A stretch of 26,845 nucleotides of DNA from a virus. Numbering within the stretch: position 1 is the stretch's first letter; each line of letters begins with the position of its first letter. Shown here piece by piece: positions 1-7,209 of the stretch. The notes under the pieces are model-generated. The model saw nothing but the letters and a program-made list of their open reading frames with translations. It made no database searches and was not told the DNA's origin. Both the position numbers and the translations under genes were made by a program. The stretch lies in IMG/VR virus record IMGVR_UViG_3300044695_001843, positions 1 through 26,845 of that record; one strand, given 5' to 3'.

Positions 1-2
1 CC

Positions 3-794
3 GGCACCCTCAACCCGCTGCCTGGGGCCGTGAAGCGCGCCAAGGAGATCGAGGCGACCCTGCAATATGCGGGCGAGAACAACCACAGCATCGCCCTGTG
101 CGGGCCGCTCGAACGCCCGGAGGCCGACTTGCCCATCGACCCATACGTCCTCGGCGCATGGCTCGGTGACGGGCATTCCAGCACGTCCGCGTTCACGACG
201 ATGGACGGTGAGATGGTCGCCGAGTTCCGCAGATACGCGGAAGGAATTGGCTGCACGATCAAGCCGCACAAGCACCAGTCAGGCGGTCGTGCGACCACCT
301 ACCAAGTCAGCAAGCCACTGCGAGGAAACGGCGATTCCATGCAGGCTCGGCTCCGGCTGCTCGGCGTCCTGCGGAACAAACATATTCCCTCCGCATACCT
401 GAACGCCTCCGTGGCCCAACGAAAAGCGCTGTTTGCAGGTCTGATGGACACGGACGGCTCCATATCCGCGTGCGGACGAAATTGCGAGATCACCCTGAAG
501 CGCGGGCCACTAGTCGATGGGATCATGGAGCTCATGTGGTCGCTCGGCATCAAGCCCGGAAGGTCGGTCAAGGTCGTGAACGGAACGGTATACGAGCGGA
601 TGCACTTCACGCCGACCTTCAACCCGTTCCGGCTCAGGCGAAAGGCAGCGCGTTACATCGCCAAGAACACGTTCGCCGGCCAGCGGATGATCGTGGCAGT
701 CAACGAGGTGCCGTCGCGCCCTGTCCGGTGCATCACCGTAGACAGCGAATCAGCCTTGTACCTGTGCGGAAAGCAATGTGTCCCGACACACAAT
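3..794 (+). mobile_element. Intein with LAGLIDADG homing endonuclease, inserted at the TerL Walker A motif (5' partial)
   Basis: This self-splicing element is translated in frame inside the terminase. The two dodecapeptide motifs of a LAGLIDADG endonuclease are present: VLGAWLGDGHS (147-179, acidic residue Asp47) and LFAGLMDTDGS (about 435-467, Asp140 and Asp142). A block D-like NKHIPSAYL lies between them. The C-terminal splicing block ends in THN at 786-794, so the junction is His-Asn followed by Thr (795-797) as the +1 nucleophile. Both acidic metal-binding motifs and the terminal His-Asn are intact, so splicing and endonuclease activity look possible. The N-terminal splicing block with the first nucleophile is outside the window. 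Coordinates of the right junction are read directly from the codons. Confidence 0.9.
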
Positions 795-2030
795 ACCGAA
801 CTTGCCCTCATGGAACTGCTCCACCGGGCAGTCAAGTGCACGTCGGATCTCGGGTTCTTTGTATACGTCGCGCCATTCCTGAAGCAGGCCAAGGCCATCG
901 CCTGGGCGCGATTGAAGCAGAGGATTGACCCGTTCATCCGCACCGGGACCGTGGACGTGAACGAGGCCGACCTCGCCGTCACTTTCAAGCACAACAAAGC
1001 CACGATCCGCCTGTTCGGTGGAGACAACCCCGACGCCTTGCGTGGCGTGCGCCTGGACGGATGCGTCATCGACGAGGTGGCGCAGATCAAGCCCGAGGTA
1101 TGGGAGGCCATCATCCAGCCAGCGCTTTCCGACCGCCGCGGCTGGGCGCTGTTCATCGGCACGCCGGCCGGAATCAACATGTTCAGCGAGCTGTACTACC
1201 GCGCAGCAAGCGGTTCCCTCGAGGACTGGTATGCGGCGAAGTACACGGTGTACGACACTGACGCGCTCGCGCCCGACGAAGTGAAGCGCCTAGAGCGCGA
1301 CATGCCCGAGGCGGCGTTCGCACGCGAGTACCTGTGCGACTTCAGCGCGGCTGGCGACGACCAGCTCATCAGCCTCTCCGACGCCGAGAACGCGTCGCAG
1401 CGCGAGTACCAGGACGGCGACATCATCGACCAGCCGCTCATCGTCGGCGTTGACCCGGCCCGATTCGGGGACGACCGCAGCGTGATTGTCCTGCGCCAGG
1501 GGCTGCGAATGGAGAAGCCCATCGTTCACCACGGCATCGACAACATGGCGCTGGCGGCGGCCGTTGCCAACGTCATCGAGGACCGCGACCCAGACGCCGT
1601 GTTCATCGACGCCGGGGCTGGCGCGGGCGTGATCGACCGCCTGCGGCAACTCGGATATGACGTGACCGAGGTCGCGTTCGGCGGCAAGGCCACCTACGCC
1701 AACCTGTTCTTCAACAAGCGCACCGAGATGTGGTGGGCCATACGCGAATGGATACAGGCGGGCGGTTCGATCCCGAACGACATCACGCTCAAGCAGGAAA
1801 TCAGCACGCCGATCTACTGGTACGACGCTGCCGGCAAGCGCGTGCTCGAGTCGAAGGACGAAATCAAGAAGCGACTCCAGGGCGGCGGAAGCCCGGACAT
1901 GGCCGACGCGCTGTGCCTGACGTTCGCGTACCCGGTATCGAAGATGCTGCCACGCGAGGTGCGCGAGCGCATCGACACGCGGCCGACAGACTACGACCCG
2001 TATGAACAGGTGAGTACCCGTAACCGTTAG
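3..2030 (+). CDS. terL: Terminase large subunit (ATPase-nuclease), 5' partial, interrupted by an intein
   Basis: The terminase motor packages phage DNA into the prohead and cuts it. The frame is open to the left edge, so the true start and N-terminal extein lie outside; a GTG at 30 is only an internal codon. Numbering from that GTG, residues 1-255 are the C-terminal part of an intein and terminase sequence resumes at Thr256. The resumed sequence (TELALMELLHRA) looks like what follows the GKT of a Walker A loop. Walker B is at 345-349 (CVIDE, Asp348 and Glu349), an ATPase coupling motif is at 376-379 (IGTP), and the RNase H-like nuclease domain shows GVDPARFGDD (Asp475), FIDAGAG (Asp527) and SPDMADAL (Asp623, Asp626). 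The mature C-extein is 411 residues, as expected for TerL lacking its first few dozen residues. The family is clear; only the left end is missing. Confidence 0.93.
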   Translation, partial: GTLNPLPGAVKRAKEIEATLQYAGENNHSIALCGPLERPEADLPIDPYVLGAWLGDGHSSTSAFTTMDGEMVAEFRRYAEGIGCTIKPHKHQSGGRATTYQVSKPLRGNGDSMQARLRLLGVLRNKHIPSAYLNASVAQRKALFAGLMDTDGSISACGRNCEITLKRGPLVDGIMELMWSLGIKPGRSVKVVNGTVYERMHFTPTFNPFRLRRKAARYIAKNTFAGQRMIVAVNEVPSRPVRCITVDSESALYLCGKQCVPTHNTELALMELLHRAVKCTSDLGFFVYVAPFLKQAKAIAWARLKQRIDPFIRTGTVDVNEADLAVTFKHNKATIRLFGGDNPDALRGVRLDGCVIDEVAQIKPEVWEAIIQPALSDRRGWALFIGTPAGINMFSELYYRAASGSLEDWYAAKYTVYDTDALAPDEVKRLERDMPEAAFAREYLCDFSAAGDDQLISLSDAENASQREYQDGDIIDQPLIVGVDPARFGDDRSVIVLRQGLRMEKPIVHHGIDNMALAAAVANVIEDRDPDAVFIDAGAGAGVIDRLRQLGYDVTEVAFGGKATYANLFFNKRTEMWWAIREWIQAGGSIPNDITLKQEISTPIYWYDAAGKRVLESKDEIKKRLQGGGSPDMADALCLTFAYPVSKMLPREVRERIDTRPTDYDPYEQVSTRNR

Positions 2031-2046
2031 ACGGAGGTCTACAGTC
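2014..2046 (+). repeat. Copy A of a 33-bp repeated element, directly before the GNAT start codon
   Basis: This stretch covers the last codons of terL and the intergenic gap and ends exactly at the ATG of the next gene. It matches 26 of 33 positions, without gaps, to the copy at 5101-5133; both begin GTACCCGTAA, have TTAG at the same offset and end TACAGTC. It includes a GGAGG ribosome-binding site at about 2033-2037. A shorter related core occurs near 21327-21340, and in reverse orientation at 4772-4784. Confidence 0.6.
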
Positions 2047-2568
2047 ATGGTCAGGCAAGCGAACGAGCAGGACATCGAGGCCATTGTGGACATGGGCATG
2101 GAGTTCATGTCAGGCACGAAGTATGCGAACGTGCTGCCCATGTATAGCGATGACGCACGCGCAGCCATCATCCAGCTTGCTTCGGTGGGCCGCGTCTGGG
2201 TGGCAGAGATTGATGGCCGCATTCGCGGGTTTATGGCTGCGTCCATCGTCCCGTGCTGGTTCAACCCCAGCTCGCGCATCGCGCTCGAACACGTCTGGTG
2301 GATGCAACCCGACTTCCGCAACCGCCCGGAAGGCATCCGCATGCTGCTCGAGTTTGAACGGTGGGCGAAAGAAAAAGGGGCGCAAGTCGCCTGCATGTCC
2401 GACATCGTCCTCGAAGCCGGCAGTCCGGCAGGGTCGATCCTCCAAAGGCTCGGCTACGAGGTGAGCGAACGCACTTTTATGAAGGTCATCCAATGTTCAA
2501 CCGCAGCATCCGAAGAATCCACGACCTCTCCTCACGCCGCGAGCGACATTTTGTTGTCAGCGGACTGA
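2047..2568 (+). CDS. GNAT-like N-acetyltransferase, phage morphogenesis-region type
   Basis: This 173-residue protein has the fold signature of a GCN5-related N-acetyltransferase. The N-terminus reads VRQANEQDIEAIVDM, the usual first strand and helix. It continues with RVWVAEIDGRIRGFMAAS (strands 2-4) and EHVWWMQPDFRNRPEGIRMLLEFERWAKEKGA at about 81-111, where R-N-R-P-E-G-I corresponds to the acetyl-CoA pyrophosphate loop. LQRLGYEVSERTFMKVI is the closing strand. Such genes often sit next to terminase and portal genes in podovirus-like phages; the acceptor is unknown. The last 25 or so residues (low-complexity Ser/Thr/Ala) lie in the 76-bp overlap with the next gene and may be a recent read-through extension. 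The ATG is preceded by GGAGG with 9-nt spacing. Confidence 0.75.
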   Translation: MVRQANEQDIEAIVDMGMEFMSGTKYANVLPMYSDDARAAIIQLASVGRVWVAEIDGRIRGFMAASIVPCWFNPSSRIALEHVWWMQPDFRNRPEGIRMLLEFERWAKEKGAQVACMSDIVLEAGSPAGSILQRLGYEVSERTFMKVIQCSTAASEESTTSPHAASDILLSAD

Positions 2569-2945
2569 CCGCGCTTGGACTTGCAGCAGGCGCAACCGCA
2601 ACAACTGCTGCCGCAACTGGTGCAGCCATCGTTGGTGCTGGTGCAGCAGCCGCAGGAGCTGGCTATAGCATCGCTGCCGGCGAGCGTGGCGCGTCCATGC
2701 AGCGGCAGGCGATGAGCCAGCAGAAGAAGGCGCAGGACGCCGCCGCGGCCGCAGCGCGGACCCAGCAGCGCCGCAGTCAGCAGTCAATGGCCGCCGCCAA
2801 CAGGCAGGAACCAGCCGTCGCCGACATCATGGGCCGCGCTGCCGCTGAGATGGGTGGCGGTCCCTCGAGCACCATGCTCACCGGGCCGATGGGCGTCAAC
2901 ACGCAGGAACTTCAGCTGGGGCGCACGTCGCTCCTCGGGGGCTAA
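2493..2945 (+). CDS. Small Ala/Gly-rich structural-region protein upstream of portal
   Basis: This 150-residue protein has a basic N-terminus, then an Ala/Gly/Thr-rich hydrophobic stretch (about 21-60) that could be membrane-active. A Gln/Ala-rich helical region follows, and the C-terminus contains STMLTGPMGVNTQELQLGRTSLLGG. Small proteins with this plan and a TLLG-like end are common just before the portal in podovirus genomes, but I cannot name a function. I chose the ATG at 2493 over an upstream in-frame ATG at 2361. GAAGG sits 7 nt before it, and the upstream extension is Arg-rich sequence antisense in character to the GNAT protein. The stop TAA is followed directly by the portal ATG. Confidence 0.65.
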   Translation: MFNRSIRRIHDLSSRRERHFVVSGLTALGLAAGATATTAAATGAAIVGAGAAAAGAGYSIAAGERGASMQRQAMSQQKKAQDAAAAAARTQQRRSQQSMAAANRQEPAVADIMGRAAAEMGGGPSSTMLTGPMGVNTQELQLGRTSLLGG

Positions 2946-4646
2946 ATGAGCGAGTACACCGGAGACAACTCGTCGTATCCTGGCGCTCCCACGCGGGATC
3001 GACTGTTCACCCGGTGGGGCCAGCTCAAGAGCGAGCGTGCGTCGTGGTTTGCGCACTGGCAGGAACTCACGTCCTACATCCTGCCGCGGAACGGACGCTA
3101 CTTCCGCCAGGACCGCGACAGGGGATACCGCCGTCACAACAACATCTACGACTCCACGGGCACCCGCGCACTGCGCATCCTTGGTGCAGGCATGATGTCG
3201 GGCGCAACGTCGCCGGCGCGCCAGTGGTTCCGACTTGCCACGCCGGACCCGGAACTCAACTCCTACGAGCCTGTCAAGCTGTGGCTTGATGATGTGACGA
3301 AGCGCATGCAGCGCGTGTTCCAGAAGTCGAACACCTACAACGCGTTGCACCAGATGTACGAGGAACTTGGCACGTTCGGCACCGCAGCCACCATCCTGCT
3401 TCCCGACTACCAGACCGTCATCCACCACTACCCGCTGACCTGCGGCGAATACTGCATTTCGACCGACGCGAAGGGCCGCGTCTGCACGCTGTACCGAGAG
3501 TTCGAGATGACCGTCTCGCAGGTGGTCAAGGAGTTCGGCCTTGAGAAGTGCAGCGTGTCGGTGCAGAACATGTACCGCACCGGGAACCTTGACCAGTGGG
3601 TGCCCGTGATCCACTGCATCGAACCGCGTGCAGACCGAGACATGGGCAAGCGCGACGCCAAGAACATGCCGTGGGGTTCGTATTACTTTGAGGTTGGCGG
3701 CGAGGACGGCGTGTTCCTGCGCGAGAGCGGGTTCCAGTATTTCCCGGCGCTCTGCCCGCGTTGGTCTGTGGTTGGTGGCGACATCTACGGCAACAGCCCT
3801 GGCATGGAGGCGCTCGGAGACATCAAGCAGCTCCAGCACGAGCAGCTCCGCAAGGCGCAGGCCATCGACTACCAGACGAAGCCACCCCTCCAAGTGCCGG
3901 CGTCCATGAAGAACCGCGACGTGGAAACGCTCCCAGGCGGCGTGTCGTACTACGACGGCCAGTCCAACGGGATCAAGACCGCGTTCGAGGTGAACCTGAA
4001 CCTTCAGTACCTGCTGAATGACATCATGGACTGCCGCGAGCGCGTGCGTGGTTCGTTCTACGCGGACCTGTTCCTGATGCTCGCCAACACCCCGAATACT
4101 CGCATGACGGCCACCGAGGTCGCCGAGCGCCACGAGGAGAAGCTCCTCATGCTCGGGCCTGTCCTCGAGCGCCTGCACAACGAGCTGCTATCCCCGCTCG
4201 TGGACATCACGTTCACGCGCATGGTTGCTGCCGGCGCACTGCCGCCCGCCCCACAGGAATTGCAGGGAATGGACCTGAACGTCGAGTTCGTGTCCATGCT
4301 GGCGCAGGCGCAGCGTGCCATCGGCACCAATGCCGTGGACCGTTTCGTCGGCAACCTCGGTGCTATCGCCCGCATGAAGCCGGACATCCTGGACAAGTTC
4401 GACCAGGACCAGTGGGCCGACGTATACGCCGACATGCTCGGCGTGGACCCGTCGCTCATCATCGCCGACAAGGAAGTCGCGGTCCTGCGCGATGCGCGCA
4501 ATCAGGCGATGGCCGCGAAGGAACAGGCTGCTGCGATGCAGCAGACCTCGCAGAGCGTCAAGAACATGGCGCAGGCACCGACTGGCAACCAGAACGCGCT
4601 GACCGACGTGATGTCGATGTTTAGCGGATACACTGGACAGATGTAA
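2946..4646 (+). CDS. Portal (head-to-tail connecting) protein
   Basis: The 566-residue product is the dodecameric portal through which DNA enters and leaves the head; it also docks the tail adaptor. It matches the bacteriophage head-to-tail connecting family (T7 gp8 type, PF12236). Recognisable stretches are SERASWFAHWQELTSYILPRNGRY near the N-terminus, NNIYDSTGTRALRILGAGMMSGATSPARQWF, and MTATEVAERHEEKLLMLGPVLERL with ELLSPLVDITFTRM in the C-terminal half. Length is close to the usual 530-570. The ATG follows the previous stop without a gap and has GGGG about 5 nt upstream, suggesting translational coupling. The Gln/Ala-rich C-terminus is typical. Confidence 0.93.
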   Translation: MSEYTGDNSSYPGAPTRDRLFTRWGQLKSERASWFAHWQELTSYILPRNGRYFRQDRDRGYRRHNNIYDSTGTRALRILGAGMMSGATSPARQWFRLATPDPELNSYEPVKLWLDDVTKRMQRVFQKSNTYNALHQMYEELGTFGTAATILLPDYQTVIHHYPLTCGEYCISTDAKGRVCTLYREFEMTVSQVVKEFGLEKCSVSVQNMYRTGNLDQWVPVIHCIEPRADRDMGKRDAKNMPWGSYYFEVGGEDGVFLRESGFQYFPALCPRWSVVGGDIYGNSPGMEALGDIKQLQHEQLRKAQAIDYQTKPPLQVPASMKNRDVETLPGGVSYYDGQSNGIKTAFEVNLNLQYLLNDIMDCRERVRGSFYADLFLMLANTPNTRMTATEVAERHEEKLLMLGPVLERLHNELLSPLVDITFTRMVAAGALPPAPQELQGMDLNVEFVSMLAQAQRAIGTNAVDRFVGNLGAIARMKPDILDKFDQDQWADVYADMLGVDPSLIIADKEVAVLRDARNQAMAAKEQAAAMQQTSQSVKNMAQAPTGNQNALTDVMSMFSGYTGQM

Positions 4647-4649
4647 AGC

Positions 4650-4684
4650 GAAGCTCAATGCGTTGTGGAGACGCAAAGAGCTTC
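4650..4684 (+). terminator. Imperfect hairpin after the portal gene (attenuator, processing site or weak terminator)
   Basis: GAAGCTC (4650-4656) pairs with GAGCTTC (4678-4684), and inside it TGCGT (4659-4663) pairs with ACGCA (4671-4675). The two stems are separated by a symmetric AA/AA internal loop, and the terminal loop is 7 nt. It starts four bases after the portal stop codon. There is no T-run after it, so it is not a classical intrinsic terminator; an RNase III-type processing site is an alternative. A second small hairpin (CGCAT/ATGCG, 4694-4709) follows. Confidence 0.4.
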
Positions 4685-4731
4685 TGACCAAACCGCATGG
4701 GGAAATGCGTTCTCTTGGAAGATTTGACACG

Positions 4732-4809
4732 ATGGACCTTGCGATAATCGCACGTCGTGTAGCAGAACAAAGTTACGGGTATGGCTCCCCGTCAGGGGTA
4801 GAGGTCTAA
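4732..4809 (+). CDS. Possible 25-residue small ORF coupled to the capsid staple gene
   Basis: An ATG at 4732 opens a 25-codon frame (MDLAIIARRVAEQ...) whose stop TAA ends at 4809, one base before the ATG of the next gene. The predicted peptide has a hydrophobic/basic amphipathic first half and a Gly/Ser-rich tail. GGAAG lies 10 nt upstream of the start, which is far for a ribosome-binding site. The tight stop-start junction suggests a coupled leader peptide, but 25 codons in a 164-bp spacer can arise by chance. No homologue is recognised. Confidence 0.3.
   Translation: MDLAIIARRVAEQSYGYGSPSGVEV
4772..4784 (-). repeat. Reverse-orientation core of the repeated GTACCCGTAA element
   Basis: GTTACGGGTATGG on the + strand matches 12 of 13 bases of the reverse complement of 21327-21339. 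It is also the reverse complement of the TACCCGTAAC core at 2015-2024. It lies 26 bases before the capsid staple start codon, next to a CCCC-GTCA-GGGG mini-hairpin at 4787-4798. Confidence 0.45.
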
Positions 4810-4810
4810 A

Positions 4811-5098
4811 ATGGCGATGATCAGCATGAAGATCGAAGGAAACGGCGAATCCGAGGAGATGTACCCGGAGGAGCTGTGCATCGAACTCGAGGCAGAGCAG
4901 CTCGAGAAGCTCGGGATTTCCGCGGCCATGCGCCTGGGTACCACCGTGACGATCACCGCACGTGCTTACGTCAAGGAGACGAGCGCGACGATGGTTGAAG
5001 GTGGCGTCGAGCCGGCCGTTGAACTCCAGATCACCGACATGTCCATCGACGCCGGCGGCGGTATGGGCGCGGCGGCGACGATGCTTTATGGCGGCTAA
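4811..5098 (+). CDS. Capsid staple-like protein
   Basis: This 95-residue acidic protein has the arrangement of small capsid staple or head-stabilising proteins found between portal and scaffold in BPP-1-like and related podoviruses. The N-terminal peptide is followed by YPEELCIELEAEQLEKLGI, a short linker, MRLGTTVTITARAYVKETSAT (beta strands), and VELQITDMSID before a Gly/Ala-rich tail. The strand pattern ending in LQITDM is characteristic of the family as I know it. Such proteins are thought to bind the capsid shell and stabilise it. GAGG with 6-nt spacing precedes the ATG. The identification rests on pattern recognition of a short protein. Confidence 0.6.
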   Translation: MAMISMKIEGNGESEEMYPEELCIELEAEQLEKLGISAAMRLGTTVTITARAYVKETSATMVEGGVEPAVELQITDMSIDAGGGMGAAATMLYGG

Positions 5099-5100
5099 CA

Positions 5101-5133
5101 GTACCCGTAAGCATTAGCCACAGGGATACAGTC
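5101..5133 (+). repeat. Copy B of the 33-bp repeated element, before the Bbp19-like gene
   Basis: It aligns without gaps to 2014-2046 at 26 of 33 positions, beginning GTACCCGTAA and ending TACAGTC. It begins two bases after the capsid staple stop and ends 5 bases before the GTG start at 5139. Because it is noncoding here and overlaps the terL tail in copy A, shared coding function cannot explain the similarity. Confidence 0.6.
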
Positions 5134-5138
5134 CCGCC

Positions 5139-5477
5139 GTGAGCAACTACGACCCCCTCGACCTGCGGGGCCAAGAGCGTGACCGAGCCAACAAAGAGCT
5201 TCGTGATCGCCTTGACCGACAGAACGAGGAGGCCGACGTGAAGTGGCTCATGTCTAGCAAGCGCGGCCGACGCATTGTGTGGCGGCTGCTGGACCAGGCG
5301 GGCGTGTTCCGAACTTCCTTCAACACCAACGCGATGTCGATGGCATTCGCGGAGGGTGGCAGGAACTACGGGCTACGGATGCTCGGCATGGTCCACGCGC
5401 TCTGCCCGGACCAGTATCCGGCAATGATGAAGGAACAGGCACACGATGAACGAACCAACGATGATGGAAACGGCTGA
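5139..5477 (+). CDS. Bbp19-like head-region protein
   Basis: The 112-residue product matches the Bbp19 family of Bordetella phage BPP-1 relatives. A charged N-terminal helix (GQERDRANKELRDRLDRQNEEADVKWLM) is followed by the conserved SKRGRRIVWRLLDQAGVFRTSF. An AFAEGGRNYGLRMLGMV segment follows, then an acidic-polar tail. The biochemical role is not established; it is regularly found between the capsid staple and scaffold genes. The start is GTG at 5139, chosen because the family's charged N-terminal helix needs it; a purine-rich AGGG lies rather far upstream (about 14 nt). A GTG at 5239 with a good GAGGAGG would truncate the domain. The 3' end overlaps the scaffold gene by 32 bp. Confidence 0.75.
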   Translation: MSNYDPLDLRGQERDRANKELRDRLDRQNEEADVKWLMSSKRGRRIVWRLLDQAGVFRTSFNTNAMSMAFAEGGRNYGLRMLGMVHALCPDQYPAMMKEQAHDERTNDDGNG

Positions 5478-6141
5478 AACCAACACTACAGCCGCTCCCG
5501 CATCCGATGCTGCCGCAGTTGTTTCGGCGACGGCCGAGAAGCTATACGGTGGCGAGCAGAAGGCGACCACGACCCAGGGCCAGCAAGCCGCGGATGCGGC
5601 CGCTGCCGGCAAGGTTCCCGAAGCCAACGACGCCAAGGCCGCGGAGGCACCCGCCGACGCCAAGCCGACCGCGCCGGAAACCTACGAGTTCAAGGCACCG
5701 GAGGGTCGAGCGTTCGACTCCGAGGTCATTGCCGAATACTCAAAGGTGGCGAAGGAACTGAACCTGTCGCAGGAAGCCGCGCAGCGCGTCCTTGACACGG
5801 TCGGCCCCAAGCTGGCTGAACGTCAGGCGGCGCAGATCGAGGCAGTTCGCAACGGATGGTCCGACAGCAGCAAGGCCGACAAGGAGTTTGGCGGCGAGCG
5901 TCTGTCTGAAAATCTGTCCGTGGCGAAGAAGGCGCTCGATGCGTTCGGCACCACCGAACTCCGCAGCCTGCTCAACGAGTCCGGCCTCGGGAACCACCCG
6001 GAAGTGATCCGGTTCATGTTCCGCGCCGGAAAGGCGATCAGCGAGGACAGCATGGTCACGGGCACCAAGGGCGAGGCCAAGTCGGCCGGACCCCGCTCGT
6101 TCAATGACCTCGCCGACGCCATGTACTCCTCCAGCACCTAA
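5446..6141 (+). CDS. Scaffolding protein (capsid assembly)
   Basis: This 231-residue protein directly precedes the major capsid gene, the normal place for the scaffold that shapes the prohead. The first third is low-complexity, Ala/Thr/Pro/Lys-rich and acidic. The middle contains TYEFKAPEGRAFDSEVIAEYSKVAKELNLSQEAAQRVLD, a helical pattern shared by many podoviral capsid assembly proteins. A further helical segment (NLSVAKKALDAFGTTELRSLLNESGLGNHPEVIRFM) and a short polar C-terminus (SFNDLADAMYS) follow. The C-terminal tip is where scaffolds usually contact the coat. It is expected to leave the capsid during maturation. Confidence 0.85.
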   Translation: MNEPTMMETAETNTTAAPASDAAAVVSATAEKLYGGEQKATTTQGQQAADAAAAGKVPEANDAKAAEAPADAKPTAPETYEFKAPEGRAFDSEVIAEYSKVAKELNLSQEAAQRVLDTVGPKLAERQAAQIEAVRNGWSDSSKADKEFGGERLSENLSVAKKALDAFGTTELRSLLNESGLGNHPEVIRFMFRAGKAISEDSMVTGTKGEAKSAGPRSFNDLADAMYSSST

Positions 6142-6162
6142 ACCTACGAAAGGTAAACCACA

Positions 6163-7185
6163 ATGGCAGTTCTTTCCAGCACTAACCTGACGCTCGCCGA
6201 CTGGGCGAAGCGCACTGATCCCGAGGGCCGCGTTCCGGTCGTCGCGGAACTCCTCTCGCAGTCGAACGAGATCCTCGAGGACTGCGTGTTCAAGGAGGGC
6301 AACCTGCCCACCGGCGAGCGCGTCGTCATCCGCACCGGCCTCCCGGCCGTGTACTGGCGCGCCCTCAACCAGGGCATCCCGAACAGCAAGAGCACGACTG
6401 CCCAGGTCGATGAAGCCTGCGGCATCCTCGAGGCTCGCAGCGAGGTCGATAAGGATCTCGCCATGCTGAACGGCAACACCTCGCAGTTCCGCCTGTCCGA
6501 AGACGTGGCCTTCCTTGAGGCCATGAACCAGACGCAGGCAACCACGATGTTCTATGGCAACCCCGCCATCGAGCCGAAGTCGTTCCTCGGCCTCGCGGCC
6601 CGTTACTCGGCGGCCCCTGGCTCGTCGGGCGTCGGCCAGAACATCATCGAAGGCGGCGGCACCAGCACCGACAACACCTCGGTGTACCTCGTTGTCTGGG
6701 GCGACAACACCGTCTACTGCCCGTTCCCGAAGGGTTCGACCGCTGGCCTCATGCACGAGGATCTCGGCGAGCAGACCGTGTATGACGGCAACAACCGTCT
6801 CCAGGCTTACGCCACCCGTTACCAGTGGAAGAACGGCCTGGTCGTGAAGGACTGGCGCTACGTTGTCCGCATCGCCAACATCGACGTGAGCGATCTCGTT
6901 GGTGCGACCGGAACGCAGGCCAATACCGCTGCGACCGATCTCGTGAAGCTCATGGCACGCGCCATGTACCGCATCCCGAACATGTCGATGGGCCGTGCCG
7001 CCTTCTACATGAACCGCACCGTCCACAGCGGACTTGCCGTGAAGGCAATGGATCGCAGCCAGAACGTTCTGGCCGTGAACCAGGGTCTGTCGCAGTTCGG
7101 TACCCCCTACTCGTGGCTGTCGTTCCTCGGCGTTCCGTGCCGCCGTGTCGATGCCCTCATCAACGCAGAAGCCCGCCTTACCTAA
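6163..7185 (+). CDS. Major capsid protein
   Basis: The 340-residue product is the predicted coat protein (HK97-type fold by family relationship, not seen directly). Residues near the start (LADWAKRTDPEGRVPVVAELLSQSNEILEDCVFKEGNLPTGERVVIRTGLP) form the familiar first helix and strand of BPP-1-like coat proteins. It continues with QGIPNSKSTTAQVDEACGILEARSEVDKDLAMLNG and FLEAMNQTQATTMFYGNP. LGVPCRRVDAL lies close to the end, where such proteins typically finish with the refolded C-terminal strand. The scaffold is immediately upstream and a cement protein downstream. AAAGG lies 12 nt before the ATG. Codon use is strongly GC-ending, consistent with high expression. Confidence 0.92.
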   Translation: MAVLSSTNLTLADWAKRTDPEGRVPVVAELLSQSNEILEDCVFKEGNLPTGERVVIRTGLPAVYWRALNQGIPNSKSTTAQVDEACGILEARSEVDKDLAMLNGNTSQFRLSEDVAFLEAMNQTQATTMFYGNPAIEPKSFLGLAARYSAAPGSSGVGQNIIEGGGTSTDNTSVYLVVWGDNTVYCPFPKGSTAGLMHEDLGEQTVYDGNNRLQAYATRYQWKNGLVVKDWRYVVRIANIDVSDLVGATGTQANTAATDLVKLMARAMYRIPNMSMGRAAFYMNRTVHSGLAVKAMDRSQNVLAVNQGLSQFGTPYSWLSFLGVPCRRVDALINAEARLT

Positions 7186-7209
7186 TAGGTAAAGCAGAAA
7201 GGACACACA

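Noticed and set aside
2361-2492. Upstream ATG at 2361 as the start of the small protein before the portal
   Set aside because: The extra 44 residues are Arg/His-rich, lie inside the GNAT gene, and the ATG at 2493 has a better ribosome-binding site and a sensible N-terminus.
2784-4178. Long open frame on the - strand opposite the portal gene (464 codons)
   Set aside because: It is an antisense shadow of a high-GC coding region: Arg/His/Val-rich low-sense sequence with no family match, while the + strand encodes a clear portal.
4724-4748. TTGACA (4724-4729) and GATAAT (4743-4748) as a sigma-70 promoter before the capsid staple gene
   Set aside because: The spacer is only 13 bases, too short for a standard -35/-10 pair, and no other -10 fits at 16-18 bases.
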